DNA of 64,000 nucleotides from Membranihabitans maritimus (GTDB taxonomy: Bacteria; Bacteroidota; Bacteroidia; Chitinophagales; Saprospiraceae), in contig NZ_JAJSLW010000004.1 of assembly GCF_021729145.1 (NCBI RefSeq), positions 62,001 through 126,000 on the forward strand. Reading direction: 5' to 3'. Made by a program: the position numbers and the translations under genes. This document shows positions 7,635 through 16,951 of the stretch, piece after piece. Each line of letters opens with the position of its first letter. Position 1 is the first letter of the stretch. The notes beneath the pieces were generated by a model that made no database searches, was not told the origin of the DNA, and was given only the letters and a program-made list of their open reading frames with translations.

Positions 7635-10469
7635 TCAAAATTGAATACTTGTCCCCGCGCTAATGGTTCTTACAGCCGGATATCCCGATAAAGTTTCAGG
7701 ATCACTGTACTCCAAATGATCCAGGGAAAATAAATTGGACCCGTTAATAAAAAAGTGAACATCCTTCATTCTCAATTCTTGGGTAATTCGCGCAGGTAAT
7801 TGGTATCCCAGTTCTATGCTTCTCAGCTTTATAAAACTTCCATCCCTCTGCCAAAAGGTAGACGGTTGAAAATTATTTTCGTTATTGGAGGAAGAAAGCC
7901 GGGGATATGTAGCACTATTACTATTTTCCGGACGCCACCTTCCCAGGGCTATCGAAGATACTTTCGCATCATTCTGGTATGCATGGTAATAGCTACCACC
8001 CAAATACACCGAACGACCGGTCACTGCCTGAATAAAGCAATCCAGGTAAAAGCCCTGATAGGAAATGCCGGCATTGACACCCAAATTAAATTCGGGAATA
8101 TTCCGCTTTCCCGACGGGTAGAAATCAGCATTATCTATCACTCCATCGTCGTTTTGATCCTTGTACTTGATATCACCGGGCTGCACTTCGGTAAAGACTT
8201 GTTCGGGACTATTGGCTATATCATCTTCATCCGTGAAAAAGCCCAGGGTCTCCAACAGGTATGGTTGATTAACAGGCTGTCCGCTCCTATATAAATAACT
8301 TTCCCTTTGAGGCAATTCCGCATTGTATTTTATTTCATTTCTGGCAAACCAAAAATTCGTTTTGACAAAATACCCAAACCTGTTTGTCGGATTAGATTTA
8401 ATTTCTACGGAAGCATCGACACCATAGCTCTTTGACTCTCCTACATTGAGAAAAGGATATTCCTGACCGATAAATGCAGGTATTTCGGAATACGCCGGCA
8501 CAAGTATATCGAACCTGTTGCGATTAAAATAATCAACCACAATATCAAGTTTATTAAAAAGGGTTGCTTCCAGACCAAAATTAATCTGCCTGTCTTTTTC
8601 CCAGGTAAAGCCCGGATTCGCCGGTCTTCCCTGCACAATTCCACCATCATATGTATTAGAACCCCCAAAATAATATCCCGAAGACCCCGGGAAAGTAGGT
8701 TCAAACATAAATCGCTCACCTCCTACATTTTCATTGCCCACGATTCCAAATGATCCTCTCAGCTTTAGAAAGTCAACTGCACTTCCTCCCTTAAAGAAAT
8801 CTTCTTCAGATAAAATCCAGCCCAATGAAACAGCCGGGAAAATGCCAAACCTGTTCTTTTTTGCAAAATTTTCCGAACCGTGATAGCCGATAGTTATTTC
8901 TCCGATATACTTCTCTCTAAATGTATTGGTAAAGCGACCACTGACACCGGCATTTTCATAGGGGAACACACTCCCGTCATTGGGGTAGTACTCAGACGGA
9001 CCGATAATGGTAAAATTTTTGTAATGCAACTTCACCATAGCATCCAGGTTATAATCACCAATATTTTTCATATAATTGAAAAAAGTCTGAAAAGTCAGGT
9101 TTTGCCATTGATCTGATTCATCCTCATCTCCCTCCAATTGCGTGTTTTGCCCAAATCTGGTATAAACAGTTTCCCCGGAATTATTCTGTGAAACATGAAA
9201 TCGCTCGTACTCTCTGGTCTTATTAGAATAGCTGACAAAGGAGGTGTGATAAGAAAGGGCCGTAGTCATTTCTAATCCCGGTGTAATCTGGTCCAAATCG
9301 CCATTCAGTCGAAATGAAGACTGCAATGTTCTTCCGCTGGATGTAAAAAAGCCGGATTCCAAAATATCCCCCAAAGGATTGGTAAACAAAGAATTTCCAC
9401 CGTAAGATCCGTCTTCATTATAGACCGGAAAAGAATTCGGAGGCAGTATACTCATACTATTAAAAATGTCATTGGTCGTATTGGCAGCTGGAGTGCTTTT
9501 TTCCTCTACCGAACCGCCTAGTCCGATCGAAGCTGAAATCCGTTTGGCGAGTTGTATATCTACATTGGTACGAATATTATATCTTTCATAATTGGCATTT
9601 AGGCTATTCTCTGATCGATCGCCTGTTTTTTTATATAATCCACCATTAGATAAAGCATTCAGAGAAGCAAAGTACGTGACGTTATCATCTCCTCCACCAA
9701 AATTCAAATTGTAATTGGCTACCGGTGCATTACTTCTCAAAACCTGGTCATACCAATTCACATCCGGGTACAAATAAGGATCACTGCCCGATCGGTATTT
9801 TTGAAGCTCTTCTTCTGAAAATGCCGGGGCAATACCATCATTTTCCAACCCTTCATTATATAAATTGGCGTATTCGTAGGAATTCAGAAATTCAGGCAAT
9901 CGCATCGCCTGCTGAACCCCGGCCTGTGCGGTAAAATTGACCTGTAATTCACCTGTGGATCCACGTTTGGTAGTCACCAATAATACCCCATTAGCTCCCC
10001 GGTTTCCAAAGATCGCCGTAGCCGATGCGTCCTTGAGTAAAGTTATCGACTCGATTTCGTAAGAGACAAGCTGCTCAAAAGAACTTTCAATACCGTCAAC
10101 CACAATAATAGGAGCGGTACCAGCTCCACCAAAAGAATTCACTCCCCTGACATACAATCCCGGCGAATCATTTCCCGGCTCATTACCCCGTTGTTCAATC
10201 ATCAGCCCTCCGAGCCTGCCATACAATGTATTTGCCAGATTAGGAGCAAATGTCTTTCTCAGTTCTTCTCCGCGAACCACCGATACGGAACTTGAAATCT
10301 CTTCTGGTGTCTGAGTATCGAATGCTATATTTATCTTTTCTTCCGCATTTGCCCCTATGGAATCAAGATCCCCATTTGTTTGTGCAAAACCCTTACTACA
10401 GGTAAACACCACTAAGGAAATAATTATATACTGCTTGTATTGATGCACCATCATTTTTAATTTTATCAT
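7635..10469 (-). CDS. SusC/RagA-family TonB-dependent transporter, short form
   Basis: 944 residues. A signal peptide (about 1 to 29, ending GFAQ) leads almost directly into the plug: SVSVVRGEELRKTFAPNLANTLYGRLGG, LYVRGVNSFGG, PIIVVDGIE, and the family signature LLKDASATAIFGNRGANGVLLVTTKRG. A long beta-barrel follows, ending SAGTSIQF with a C-terminal aromatic. SusC proteins import oligosaccharides across the outer membrane with energy from TonB. Unlike most of the family, it has no CarboxypepD_reg-like domain between signal and plug, and no STN domain, so it is not expected to signal to a sigma factor. The start is ambiguous (Met 1, 6 or 7). It forms a pair with the SusD at 5913..7610. Confidence 0.93.
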   Translation of the reverse strand: MIKLKMMVHQYKQYIIISLVVFTCSKGFAQTNGDLDSIGANAEEKINIAFDTQTPEEISSSVSVVRGEELRKTFAPNLANTLYGRLGGLMIEQRGNEPGNDSPGLYVRGVNSFGGAGTAPIIVVDGIESSFEQLVSYEIESITLLKDASATAIFGNRGANGVLLVTTKRGSTGELQVNFTAQAGVQQAMRLPEFLNSYEYANLYNEGLENDGIAPAFSEEELQKYRSGSDPYLYPDVNWYDQVLRSNAPVANYNLNFGGGDDNVTYFASLNALSNGGLYKKTGDRSENSLNANYERYNIRTNVDIQLAKRISASIGLGGSVEEKSTPAANTTNDIFNSMSILPPNSFPVYNEDGSYGGNSLFTNPLGDILESGFFTSSGRTLQSSFRLNGDLDQITPGLEMTTALSYHTSFVSYSNKTREYERFHVSQNNSGETVYTRFGQNTQLEGDEDESDQWQNLTFQTFFNYMKNIGDYNLDAMVKLHYKNFTIIGPSEYYPNDGSVFPYENAGVSGRFTNTFREKYIGEITIGYHGSENFAKKNRFGIFPAVSLGWILSEEDFFKGGSAVDFLKLRGSFGIVGNENVGGERFMFEPTFPGSSGYYFGGSNTYDGGIVQGRPANPGFTWEKDRQINFGLEATLFNKLDIVVDYFNRNRFDILVPAYSEIPAFIGQEYPFLNVGESKSYGVDASVEIKSNPTNRFGYFVKTNFWFARNEIKYNAELPQRESYLYRSGQPVNQPYLLETLGFFTDEDDIANSPEQVFTEVQPGDIKYKDQNDDGVIDNADFYPSGKRNIPEFNLGVNAGISYQGFYLDCFIQAVTGRSVYLGGSYYHAYQNDAKVSSIALGRWRPENSNSATYPRLSSSNNENNFQPSTFWQRDGSFIKLRSIELGYQLPARITQELRMKDVHFFINGSNLFSLDHLEYSDPETLSGYPAVRTISAGTSIQF

Positions 10470-10480
10470 TTTATACTCCG

Positions 10481-12235
10481 CTATCTGATATATCCCGGAT
10501 TTTCAACAATGTACCCCTTGTTGACTTCTTCCAATGGATACGGGTGCAAGTACATTTTTTTGTGAAAAGTCCGGGTTTCAAAGACATAAAAGTCATATCT
10601 GAATTCAGTATCTTCAGTTACCTCCCCGCTTCCGACAGGGTTGATTTTCAATCCGTAAAAGTCCCCTTGCATCACACCTTCTTCTTCGGCAATAAGCCAA
10701 CGTCGGATATCCCAAAATCGATGATCTTCGAAAAACAATTCAACGGCCCTTTCATTTCTTACTCGCTGGCGAAATTCTTCCTGGATCAGCCCTTCCGGCA
10801 AATCAGGCATACCGGAACGATTACGTATTTTATTAACAGCCTCATACGCTTCAGGTGTAGGTCCTCCGTTAGCCTCATTCAAGGCCTCAGCATAATTCAA
10901 ATAGGCTTCTGCCAATCTGAATACAATCCAATTTACGATGACCGGGTTTGATCGCGTCAAAGCGGTCGGTATCCCCTTTCTCAACCATGCACCTCCTAGA
11001 CACTGGCTGATGTGGGCGCCCCCCTCATAGGTCTCAACAACGGGATAATCTTCATTCCAATAAGCCCCATTGTATGCTACGGATTGTTTGAACCGATAGT
11101 CGAGTTCCTCATATTTTTGATTCAAATCATCACCTCCGTCTTCCATATTCCAGGATTGGGGAGTTCCATCCCTTTTTTCGTATTTCATTACGTGGTTCAT
11201 CGGCACCGACGCCCCCACTTGCCCATTATATATGGTAGCAGGCACGTAATTACCCCACGGCATCATACTCCAGGCATTTTGCTCAGATATGGGTTTATCT
11301 GCCAGAATGATTTCCGAATTATCGGTTTGTTCCCACACATATTTGTAGTTTTTATCCTCTCCTTGGTCTTCGATTAAGTGACATTGTCCCTGTGGCGCCC
11401 AATCAATAACAGCCCTGGCAGCATCAGCAGCCAATTGCCATCTTTGCACGTCAGTACTTCCATAGCATATGAGTTCGTTATTTTCTCCAAAATCCAGATA
11501 AGGATCCCCGGTATTAAGCAAAGGACTTGCGGCATATAATAAAGTTCGTGACTTCACCATAAGTGCGGCTCCCTTGGTCGCCCGTCCTCTCATAATTCCC
11601 ATATTGGCATCCGGAAGAAATTCAGCTGCTCTATCACAATCCTCTACAATAAAATTTACACATTCTTCTACAGTACTTCTCGGGATCATTAGATCATCCG
11701 TCAGATCAAATCTTTCTTTCACAATGGGAAAACCACCGTATCTTTTTAGTATTTCAAAATTTGTAAGCGCACGAATAAACAACACCTCCCCAATGAATTG
11801 ATTTTTTTCTTCCTCTGTCAAATCCGGAACGTCGTTAATTCGCTCCAGAACCGTATTTATTCTCCGAATTACTTCCCATCTTTTATTGTATATCGCGTCC
11901 TCATGCCATATAATGGAACCAGGACCAATAGATCCTCCATTCCAGTCATTGCTCGGGTACCAACTTCGATCCAAATCTGCCTCCTCCGTAGCTCCTCCTG
12001 TATTCAATACATTACCACTGATATCATTAAACCCCTTATACGGGTAACCCGCAGGAATTCCGTCAAAATAGATTCCCGAAACAAAAGACAAAAGTTCTTG
12101 CTGGGATGAAAAAACCACATCTTCGGTGATATCCACCCCGGGAGCTTTGTCCAGGAAGTCACCAATTCCTTTGTCACAAGAACCCAGGATCATTATCAAT
12201 AAATAAACTCCAATGGTATTAACAATTATCTTCAT
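10481..12235 (-). CDS. SusD/RagB-family nutrient-binding outer-membrane lipoprotein
   Basis: 584 residues. A signal peptide with lipobox (ILGSC, Cys20) is followed by DKGIGDFLDKAPG, typical of SusD N-termini. Family features are visible in order: FIRALTNFEILKRYGGFP, RGRATKGAALMVKSRTLLYAASPL, FRLAEAYLNYAEALNEA, then INKIRNRSGMPDLP-like and ELFFEDHRFWDIRRW, ending YPLEEVNKGYIVENPGYIR. It should bind glycan at the surface and close the lid of the SusC encoded 8 bp upstream (12243..15659). The following SusC gene starts only 11 bp further on, so both pairs appear to be in one operon. Confidence 0.93.
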   Translation of the reverse strand: MKIIVNTIGVYLLIMILGSCDKGIGDFLDKAPGVDITEDVVFSSQQELLSFVSGIYFDGIPAGYPYKGFNDISGNVLNTGGATEEADLDRSWYPSNDWNGGSIGPGSIIWHEDAIYNKRWEVIRRINTVLERINDVPDLTEEEKNQFIGEVLFIRALTNFEILKRYGGFPIVKERFDLTDDLMIPRSTVEECVNFIVEDCDRAAEFLPDANMGIMRGRATKGAALMVKSRTLLYAASPLLNTGDPYLDFGENNELICYGSTDVQRWQLAADAARAVIDWAPQGQCHLIEDQGEDKNYKYVWEQTDNSEIILADKPISEQNAWSMMPWGNYVPATIYNGQVGASVPMNHVMKYEKRDGTPQSWNMEDGGDDLNQKYEELDYRFKQSVAYNGAYWNEDYPVVETYEGGAHISQCLGGAWLRKGIPTALTRSNPVIVNWIVFRLAEAYLNYAEALNEANGGPTPEAYEAVNKIRNRSGMPDLPEGLIQEEFRQRVRNERAVELFFEDHRFWDIRRWLIAEEEGVMQGDFYGLKINPVGSGEVTEDTEFRYDFYVFETRTFHKKMYLHPYPLEEVNKGYIVENPGYIR

Positions 12236-12242
12236 TTTACTC

Positions 12243-15200
12243 TTAAAATTTTATGTTAACTCCCAAATTAAAATTCTGTGTCATAGGGTATGGCTCCGTG
12301 TCCCCGGAAGAGGCTCCCTGTTCAGGATCAATTCCGGGCAACAATCCGGACCAGGTCAACAGGTTATCCCCATTAATAAAAACTCTTCCTGATTCAATAT
12401 TCAATCGCTCAAATAATTTATTGGAAAACCGATACCCGATTTCTGCATTTTTCAACCTCAAATAACTCGCGTCTACTATCAAAAAAGATGAAGTGGTATA
12501 ATTGCGGTTATCGAGGGATAATCTCGGGAACAAAATTTCTCCACCGCTTTCAAACCGCTCTTGTGTCCAGCTTTTGTCCAGGTATTGAGGTATAGATCGC
12601 TCTTGTGAAAGAACTTTAATAGCTGAACTATAGTACCTGTACGATACATCTGCAGCGCCTTGAAACAATATGGACAAATCAAATCCTTTAAATTCTCCAC
12701 CTAGAGAAAATCCAAATATTTTCCCTGGAAAATTCGAATAACCAATAGGTACATAATCATACCCGTTGATCAATCCGTCCCCATTAACATCCCGGTATTT
12801 TAGATCACCGGGCTGCAAAAAATTCATATCGGATCCCGGCCGGCGGGCTTCGTTCACTTCTTCCCAGGTATTGTAGACTCCGTCGGCTATAAGACCGAAA
12901 TATTGTCCCAGCATCTGCCCCGTTTTATCTTGATAAGGATATTGATTCGGTACTTCATCCTGGAAGAGGATTTTGTTACGTGCAAATGTATAAATACCCT
13001 TTAACCAATAGCTAACATCCCCAATTCTGTCATTAAATGTAATTTCTCCATCAATCCCCCGGTTTTGCATCCGGCCAAGATTATAAGCAGGAAGATCAGC
13101 CCCTACTATACTGGGGACCGTACTTATATCGGCAAGGATATTATTTCTTTTTTCATCAAAATAATCCACATTTACCCTTAGTTTATCTTCCCATAAGGTC
13201 ATTTCAATCCCGATATCCCTTTTGACAGCCCGTTCCCAGGTGAGGTCAGGATTTCCTATTTTACTTTCCTGTGAAGCGGGATAATAATTATAATTACTTC
13301 CCACCTCTCCGAAGTAATATCCCCCTGAATACTCATATGCTGAGGGGCGATACAAGAACCGTTCTCCGCCTATTTTGTCATTGCCTACCTCTCCATATGA
13401 AGCCCTGATCTTTAAAAAGGAAATTATATCATTATCCGGAAAGAATGACTCTTCGGACAACACCCATCCCACGGAATACGCCGGGAAAAAACCAAACCGT
13501 TTGCCTTCTGCGAAATTTTCGGTCCCGTTAAATCCCGCATTGAATTCAGCCAGGTATTTGCCCTGATAATTATAAGTCACCCTTCCCACAGCTCCCTGAT
13601 ATCCAGAAGGAACCAGAAATGCCAGGTTGGGATCGTGGCGTTTACTCTGATTGTATAATAACAAGCCCGTAATACTATGATCTCCAAAATCCCGGGCATA
13701 ATTCAGCCCCAACTCTGCGTATAACATCCTGTTTTTTCCAAAACTTTGCCCGGTATTGAAAGGGGCGTCGACTCTTTGGGGAACAAAAATCGTATTTTCA
13801 GCCCGGTCTTTCACAGCCAAATAAATATTCAACGCCTTACTTATTGTGTTTTGCTGACTATTAAAGGACTGATGGGATAATACACCGTGTATTGATAGTC
13901 CTTCCGTCACAAAGTCCAATAACTGGGTTACTTTCACCCTGCCCTTTAGGTAATTGCGATATTCCCGAGCATACCCGTAATTGAATAAACTTGAATAAGG
14001 ATTTATCGTCCTTGGAACTCCTATGTCGATTAGTTTGCCATCCACCACTCCAGGAGTCCCGCTTGGGCTTGCATTGTTGATAGCGAGCATTAATGATGGT
14101 ATGGAGGAACCCGCTCCTTTCCCTCTTCTATTTTCATTTGTGGTGGACAAGTCTACAGAGACAGTGAGGTCATTGGTCACCTTAAAATCGAGATTGGAGC
14201 GAAAATTATACCGACGGTAATTAATCTGAGCATCGAATAAATCAATGGCGTTTGTATTATTGAGCAACCCTCCCTGGTCAAAATACCCGACACTGGCAAA
14301 ATATTTAACCCGCTCTGTGCCTCCCTGGATATTCAAATTGTGTTGCATTTGAGTTGTAAAAGGTTTTAGGAGCTCATTGTGCCAGTCCATATCCGGATAA
14401 AAAACCGGATCCTGTCCCGTCTCATACAATGCAATGTCAAAGTCTGAATAAGGTGGATTGTACCCTCCTCTAAAATAGGAGTCATACTGAAGAGTTTTGT
14501 TTATGGTAGTAGCATGGTCAAAGCTATTCATGTTTTGTCTTATGTCGATAAATTTGGTCACAGTAGCATCCACGGTATAACTTATTTGGGGTGCTCCGAT
14601 TTCACCTCGCTTTGTAGTTATCAGGATAACGCCATTTGCACCGCGAACTCCATATACAGCAGTAGCAGAAGCATCCTTAAGAATAGTTATATTTTCAATT
14701 GAATTAGGATCCAGATTATTGAAATTGTCGCTTTCCACTCCGTCGATAAGTATAAGCGGACTTAAAGAACCCGTAAATGTACTCGCACCTCGAATCCTAA
14801 TTTCTGCCTGGTCAAATCCAGGCTCCCCGCTCGTTTGTTTGGTAAGCAAACCAGGCATCCTGCCTACCATCGCATTACTAATATTGGCTTGAGAAGATTG
14901 CAGTAGTTCCTTGGTCTCAATAGATGATACAGCCCCGGTAACCGTTTTTTTCTTTTGACTTCCAAATGCTACAACCACCACTTCATCGAGGGTTTGCGCA
15001 TCTTCTTCCATGGTTATGTTCAAATTACTTCTACCATTGATGTTTACCTCTTGAGTCCGATACCCAATATAGGATAAGGTTAAAGTGGCATTCTCCTTCA
15101 CATTTTCCAATCTAAAATTTCCATCCAAATCGGTAGTAGTCCCTTTTTCCGTCCCTTTTACAAGAACATTGACGCCAATCAGGGGTTGGCCTTCTTCTTT

Positions 15201-15659
15201 ATCTACTATTGTTCCAGAAACCGCTATTTCTGTTGTTTCCAGCCTCGGAAATTTTATCAATTGTGAGGATCTATATAATTTAGGAGCAACTCCTTTTTGC
15301 CTTTTCTTTAAAATTATGTAATTATTATTCTTAACTACATAAACAATAGAGTTGGGCAATAAAATTCGATCCAATACTTCTCCAAGCTTCTTCTTCTCTC
15401 CCAAATAATTCACCTTTTTCTGCAACTGAAGTTTGCTTTCACTATACACAAACTTCACATTGGCTTGAGACTCAAGCATGACTAATGCATTTTCAATCGA
15501 TATAGAATCCCATTTCACACTTACTTCCTGGTCCAAAACCTGAACTTCGGAAACTCCTCCATAAGAAAAACTTGAAAAAATGGTCATTAAAATGAATTGC
15601 CCCACTGTAATCTTCATAATTTTATACAATACCGGCAATCCAGAAAAATAAATTTTCAT
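12243..15659 (-). CDS. SusC/RagA-family TonB-dependent transporter with STN signalling domain
   Basis: 1138 residues, the first gene of the uptake locus. After the signal segment (about 15 to 35), residues about 48 to 118 form a secretin/TonB short N-terminal (STN) domain (WDSISIENALVMLESQANV ... NYIILKK). Residues about 147 to 232 are a CarboxypepD_reg-like domain (GTIVDKEEGQPLIGVNVLVKG, GYRTQEVNI). The plug carries DEVVVVAFGSQKKKTVTGA, LILIDGVE and ILKDASATAVYGVRGANGV, and a barrel ends NFNLGVNIKF. STN domains usually contact an anti-sigma factor (FecR) to switch on an ECF sigma; a sigma gene is divergently placed at 16289, but no FecR gene is adjacent. Met15 is an equally good start for the signal peptide. 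Confidence 0.94.
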   Translation of the reverse strand: MKIYFSGLPVLYKIMKITVGQFILMTIFSSFSYGGVSEVQVLDQEVSVKWDSISIENALVMLESQANVKFVYSESKLQLQKKVNYLGEKKKLGEVLDRILLPNSIVYVVKNNNYIILKKRQKGVAPKLYRSSQLIKFPRLETTEIAVSGTIVDKEEGQPLIGVNVLVKGTEKGTTTDLDGNFRLENVKENATLTLSYIGYRTQEVNINGRSNLNITMEEDAQTLDEVVVVAFGSQKKKTVTGAVSSIETKELLQSSQANISNAMVGRMPGLLTKQTSGEPGFDQAEIRIRGASTFTGSLSPLILIDGVESDNFNNLDPNSIENITILKDASATAVYGVRGANGVILITTKRGEIGAPQISYTVDATVTKFIDIRQNMNSFDHATTINKTLQYDSYFRGGYNPPYSDFDIALYETGQDPVFYPDMDWHNELLKPFTTQMQHNLNIQGGTERVKYFASVGYFDQGGLLNNTNAIDLFDAQINYRRYNFRSNLDFKVTNDLTVSVDLSTTNENRRGKGAGSSIPSLMLAINNASPSGTPGVVDGKLIDIGVPRTINPYSSLFNYGYAREYRNYLKGRVKVTQLLDFVTEGLSIHGVLSHQSFNSQQNTISKALNIYLAVKDRAENTIFVPQRVDAPFNTGQSFGKNRMLYAELGLNYARDFGDHSITGLLLYNQSKRHDPNLAFLVPSGYQGAVGRVTYNYQGKYLAEFNAGFNGTENFAEGKRFGFFPAYSVGWVLSEESFFPDNDIISFLKIRASYGEVGNDKIGGERFLYRPSAYEYSGGYYFGEVGSNYNYYPASQESKIGNPDLTWERAVKRDIGIEMTLWEDKLRVNVDYFDEKRNNILADISTVPSIVGADLPAYNLGRMQNRGIDGEITFNDRIGDVSYWLKGIYTFARNKILFQDEVPNQYPYQDKTGQMLGQYFGLIADGVYNTWEEVNEARRPGSDMNFLQPGDLKYRDVNGDGLINGYDYVPIGYSNFPGKIFGFSLGGEFKGFDLSILFQGAADVSYRYYSSAIKVLSQERSIPQYLDKSWTQERFESGGEILFPRLSLDNRNYTTSSFLIVDASYLRLKNAEIGYRFSNKLFERLNIESGRVFINGDNLLTWSGLLPGIDPEQGASSGDTEPYPMTQNFNLGVNIKF

Positions 15660-15714
15660 ATATTTAAATGTTTTCTATTGTTTGTTTAAAACAATTAACT
15701 CCCATATGGGAATC

Positions 15715-15747
15715 AAACAGGAATGTTGGCCCATTCCTGTTTTTTTA
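15715..15747 (+). terminator. Plus-strand terminator hairpin inside the susC leader
   Basis: AAACAGGAATG (15715..15725) pairs perfectly with CATTCCTGTTT (15732..15742) across a six-base loop, and T residues run on through 15746. The orientation fits intrinsic termination of a plus-strand transcript, yet all coding genes to the left are on the minus strand. It therefore either ends an antisense RNA that would cover the start of the STN-type susC, or acts on the minus strand as a leader hairpin about 60 bases before the susC ATG. Confidence 0.6.
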
Positions 15748-15817
15748 TCTCCTTAAAAATTACTATTCATACTATGCTTTCAGTCAATAATCGTCTTTTT
15801 CCCTCCTTCTATAAATT

Positions 15818-15825
15818 CAAAACTA
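15818..15825 (-). promoter_or_regulatory. Candidate -7 box for the STN-type susC
   Basis: On the minus strand this reads TAGTTTTG, a perfect match to the Bacteroidota -7 consensus TAnnTTTG. It lies about 160 bp upstream of the susC start, so the transcript would have a long leader containing the 15715..15742 hairpin. No convincing -33 TTG was found at the expected distance, so confidence is limited. Confidence 0.35.
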
Positions 15826-15893
15826 GTTCTTCAACTTTTACACTATCTAACTTTTCCTCTGCTCGATCACATATTTCATACTAAAACACCCTG

Positions 15894-15922
15894 TAATCAA
15901 ACTGTTTAAAACAGTTTAATTA
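15894..15922. promoter_or_regulatory. 29-bp palindrome between divergent susC and sigma genes
   Basis: AAACTGTTT (15899..15907) and AAACAGTTT (15909..15917) form a perfect inverted repeat around a single central A, and the match extends to TAAT/ATTA on the outside with one mismatch. It is the strongest dyad in the 630-bp control region and lies roughly mid-way between the two start codons. It could be an operator for a dimeric regulator. Confidence 0.5.
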
Positions 15923-16209
15923 CAAAAATTTTATTAAAATTTCATACCTCCAATGAATATGAATTTCATTCTAATTGAATAGTATCGAATGTTTACATTG
16001 CACAATATTAAATAAACAAATGAGGTGTTTCCCCTTTCTACTCATTAAGTCACTTCAAAAAGTCATCGCACCCAATAAGAATGGGAGTTTTTTTGAAAAA
16101 ATTAATTTATATGCTATCAAGGGGTCAATCATACCTTTTAAAATTCATCCATTACTTTTTTTGTAATAAGATGTCCTATCAAACTCTTATGCTTTAAATA
16201 ATTATTAAT

Positions 16210-16239
16210 TTTGAATCTATTTTTATAACTTTAGCTTTT
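16210..16239 (+). promoter_or_regulatory. Candidate promoter of the ECF sigma gene
   Basis: TTTG at 16210..16213 and TAGCTTTT at 16232..16239 (one mismatch to TAnnTTTG) are separated by 18 bases, close to the usual Bacteroidota -33/-7 spacing. The sigma ATG follows 49 bases after the -7 box. Confidence 0.35.
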
Positions 16240-16288
16240 AATCATCTTACTTCCAACATTTAATGTTTTTTAATAGGTACTTATAAAC

Positions 16289-16888
16289 ATGTCTGATACA
16301 CGTAATATACATGATGATTTAAAATTGGTTAAGGCATTAAACCGTGGAGATCGAAATGCTTTTAAACGCATATATGAATTGTACTGGGAACGTTTGTTTG
16401 CGTATGTATATAATCGAATGCATGATCGGGAAAGTAGTGAAGAAGCCCTGCAAGAAGTTTTTTTATCACTATGGGAAAATCGTTACAACCTTAAAATCAA
16501 AACCTCACTATCATCTTATTTGTACAGCTCCGTTAAGTACAAAATGTTGAATATAATGCGGTCTAAAAAAGTCCGGGCCAAATATGCAAAGGACTTCGGT
16601 TCATTTGCGCAAAACTATGCACCTTCCCAAGCCGAAAACCTTCAAAATTTATCAGACTTAAAAAACCTAATAGAGAATAGTCTTTCTACACTTCCCCCGA
16701 AATGTCAATTAGTCTACAGGATGAGCAGACAAGAGCATATCCCCAATCAGGAAATCGCCGACCAACTACATATTTCCAAAAAAACGGTAGAAAACCACCT
16801 CACCAAAGCACTTAAGCATCTGAGAATGCATTTGACCGAATACAATACTATCTTGATTTTGTGTTTACTCTATTTCGCAGGAAACTAG
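16289..16888 (+). CDS. ECF RNA polymerase sigma factor (Bacteroidetes family)
   Basis: 199 residues. Region 2 is clear at about residues 25 to 85 (LYWERLFAYVYNRMHDRESSEEALQEVFLSLWENR), and region 4 with its helix-turn-helix at about 130 to 185 (LPPKCQLVYRMSRQEHIPNQEIADQLHISKKTVENHLTKALKHL). It is divergent from the SusC/SusD locus and the obvious candidate for activating it. The final residues (TILILCLLYFAG) are hydrophobic, enough for a membrane-associated helix. The partner anti-sigma (FecR) that normally follows is absent; the next gene on either side is unrelated. Identification as an ECF sigma is firm; the link to the locus is inferred from position and the STN domain of SusC. Confidence 0.92.
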   Translation: MSDTRNIHDDLKLVKALNRGDRNAFKRIYELYWERLFAYVYNRMHDRESSEEALQEVFLSLWENRYNLKIKTSLSSYLYSSVKYKMLNIMRSKKVRAKYAKDFGSFAQNYAPSQAENLQNLSDLKNLIENSLSTLPPKCQLVYRMSRQEHIPNQEIADQLHISKKTVENHLTKALKHLRMHLTEYNTILILCLLYFAGN

Positions 16889-16951
16889 ACAATTGATAAT
16901 CTGACTCTTCACATCTGGGCCCCATTCCAAATTGAATAAAAATAAAAATTC

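Noticed and set aside
15975-16166. 63-codon plus-strand open frame upstream of the sigma gene
   Set aside because: AT-rich control region, no family features; the sigma promoter candidate overlaps the area just downstream.
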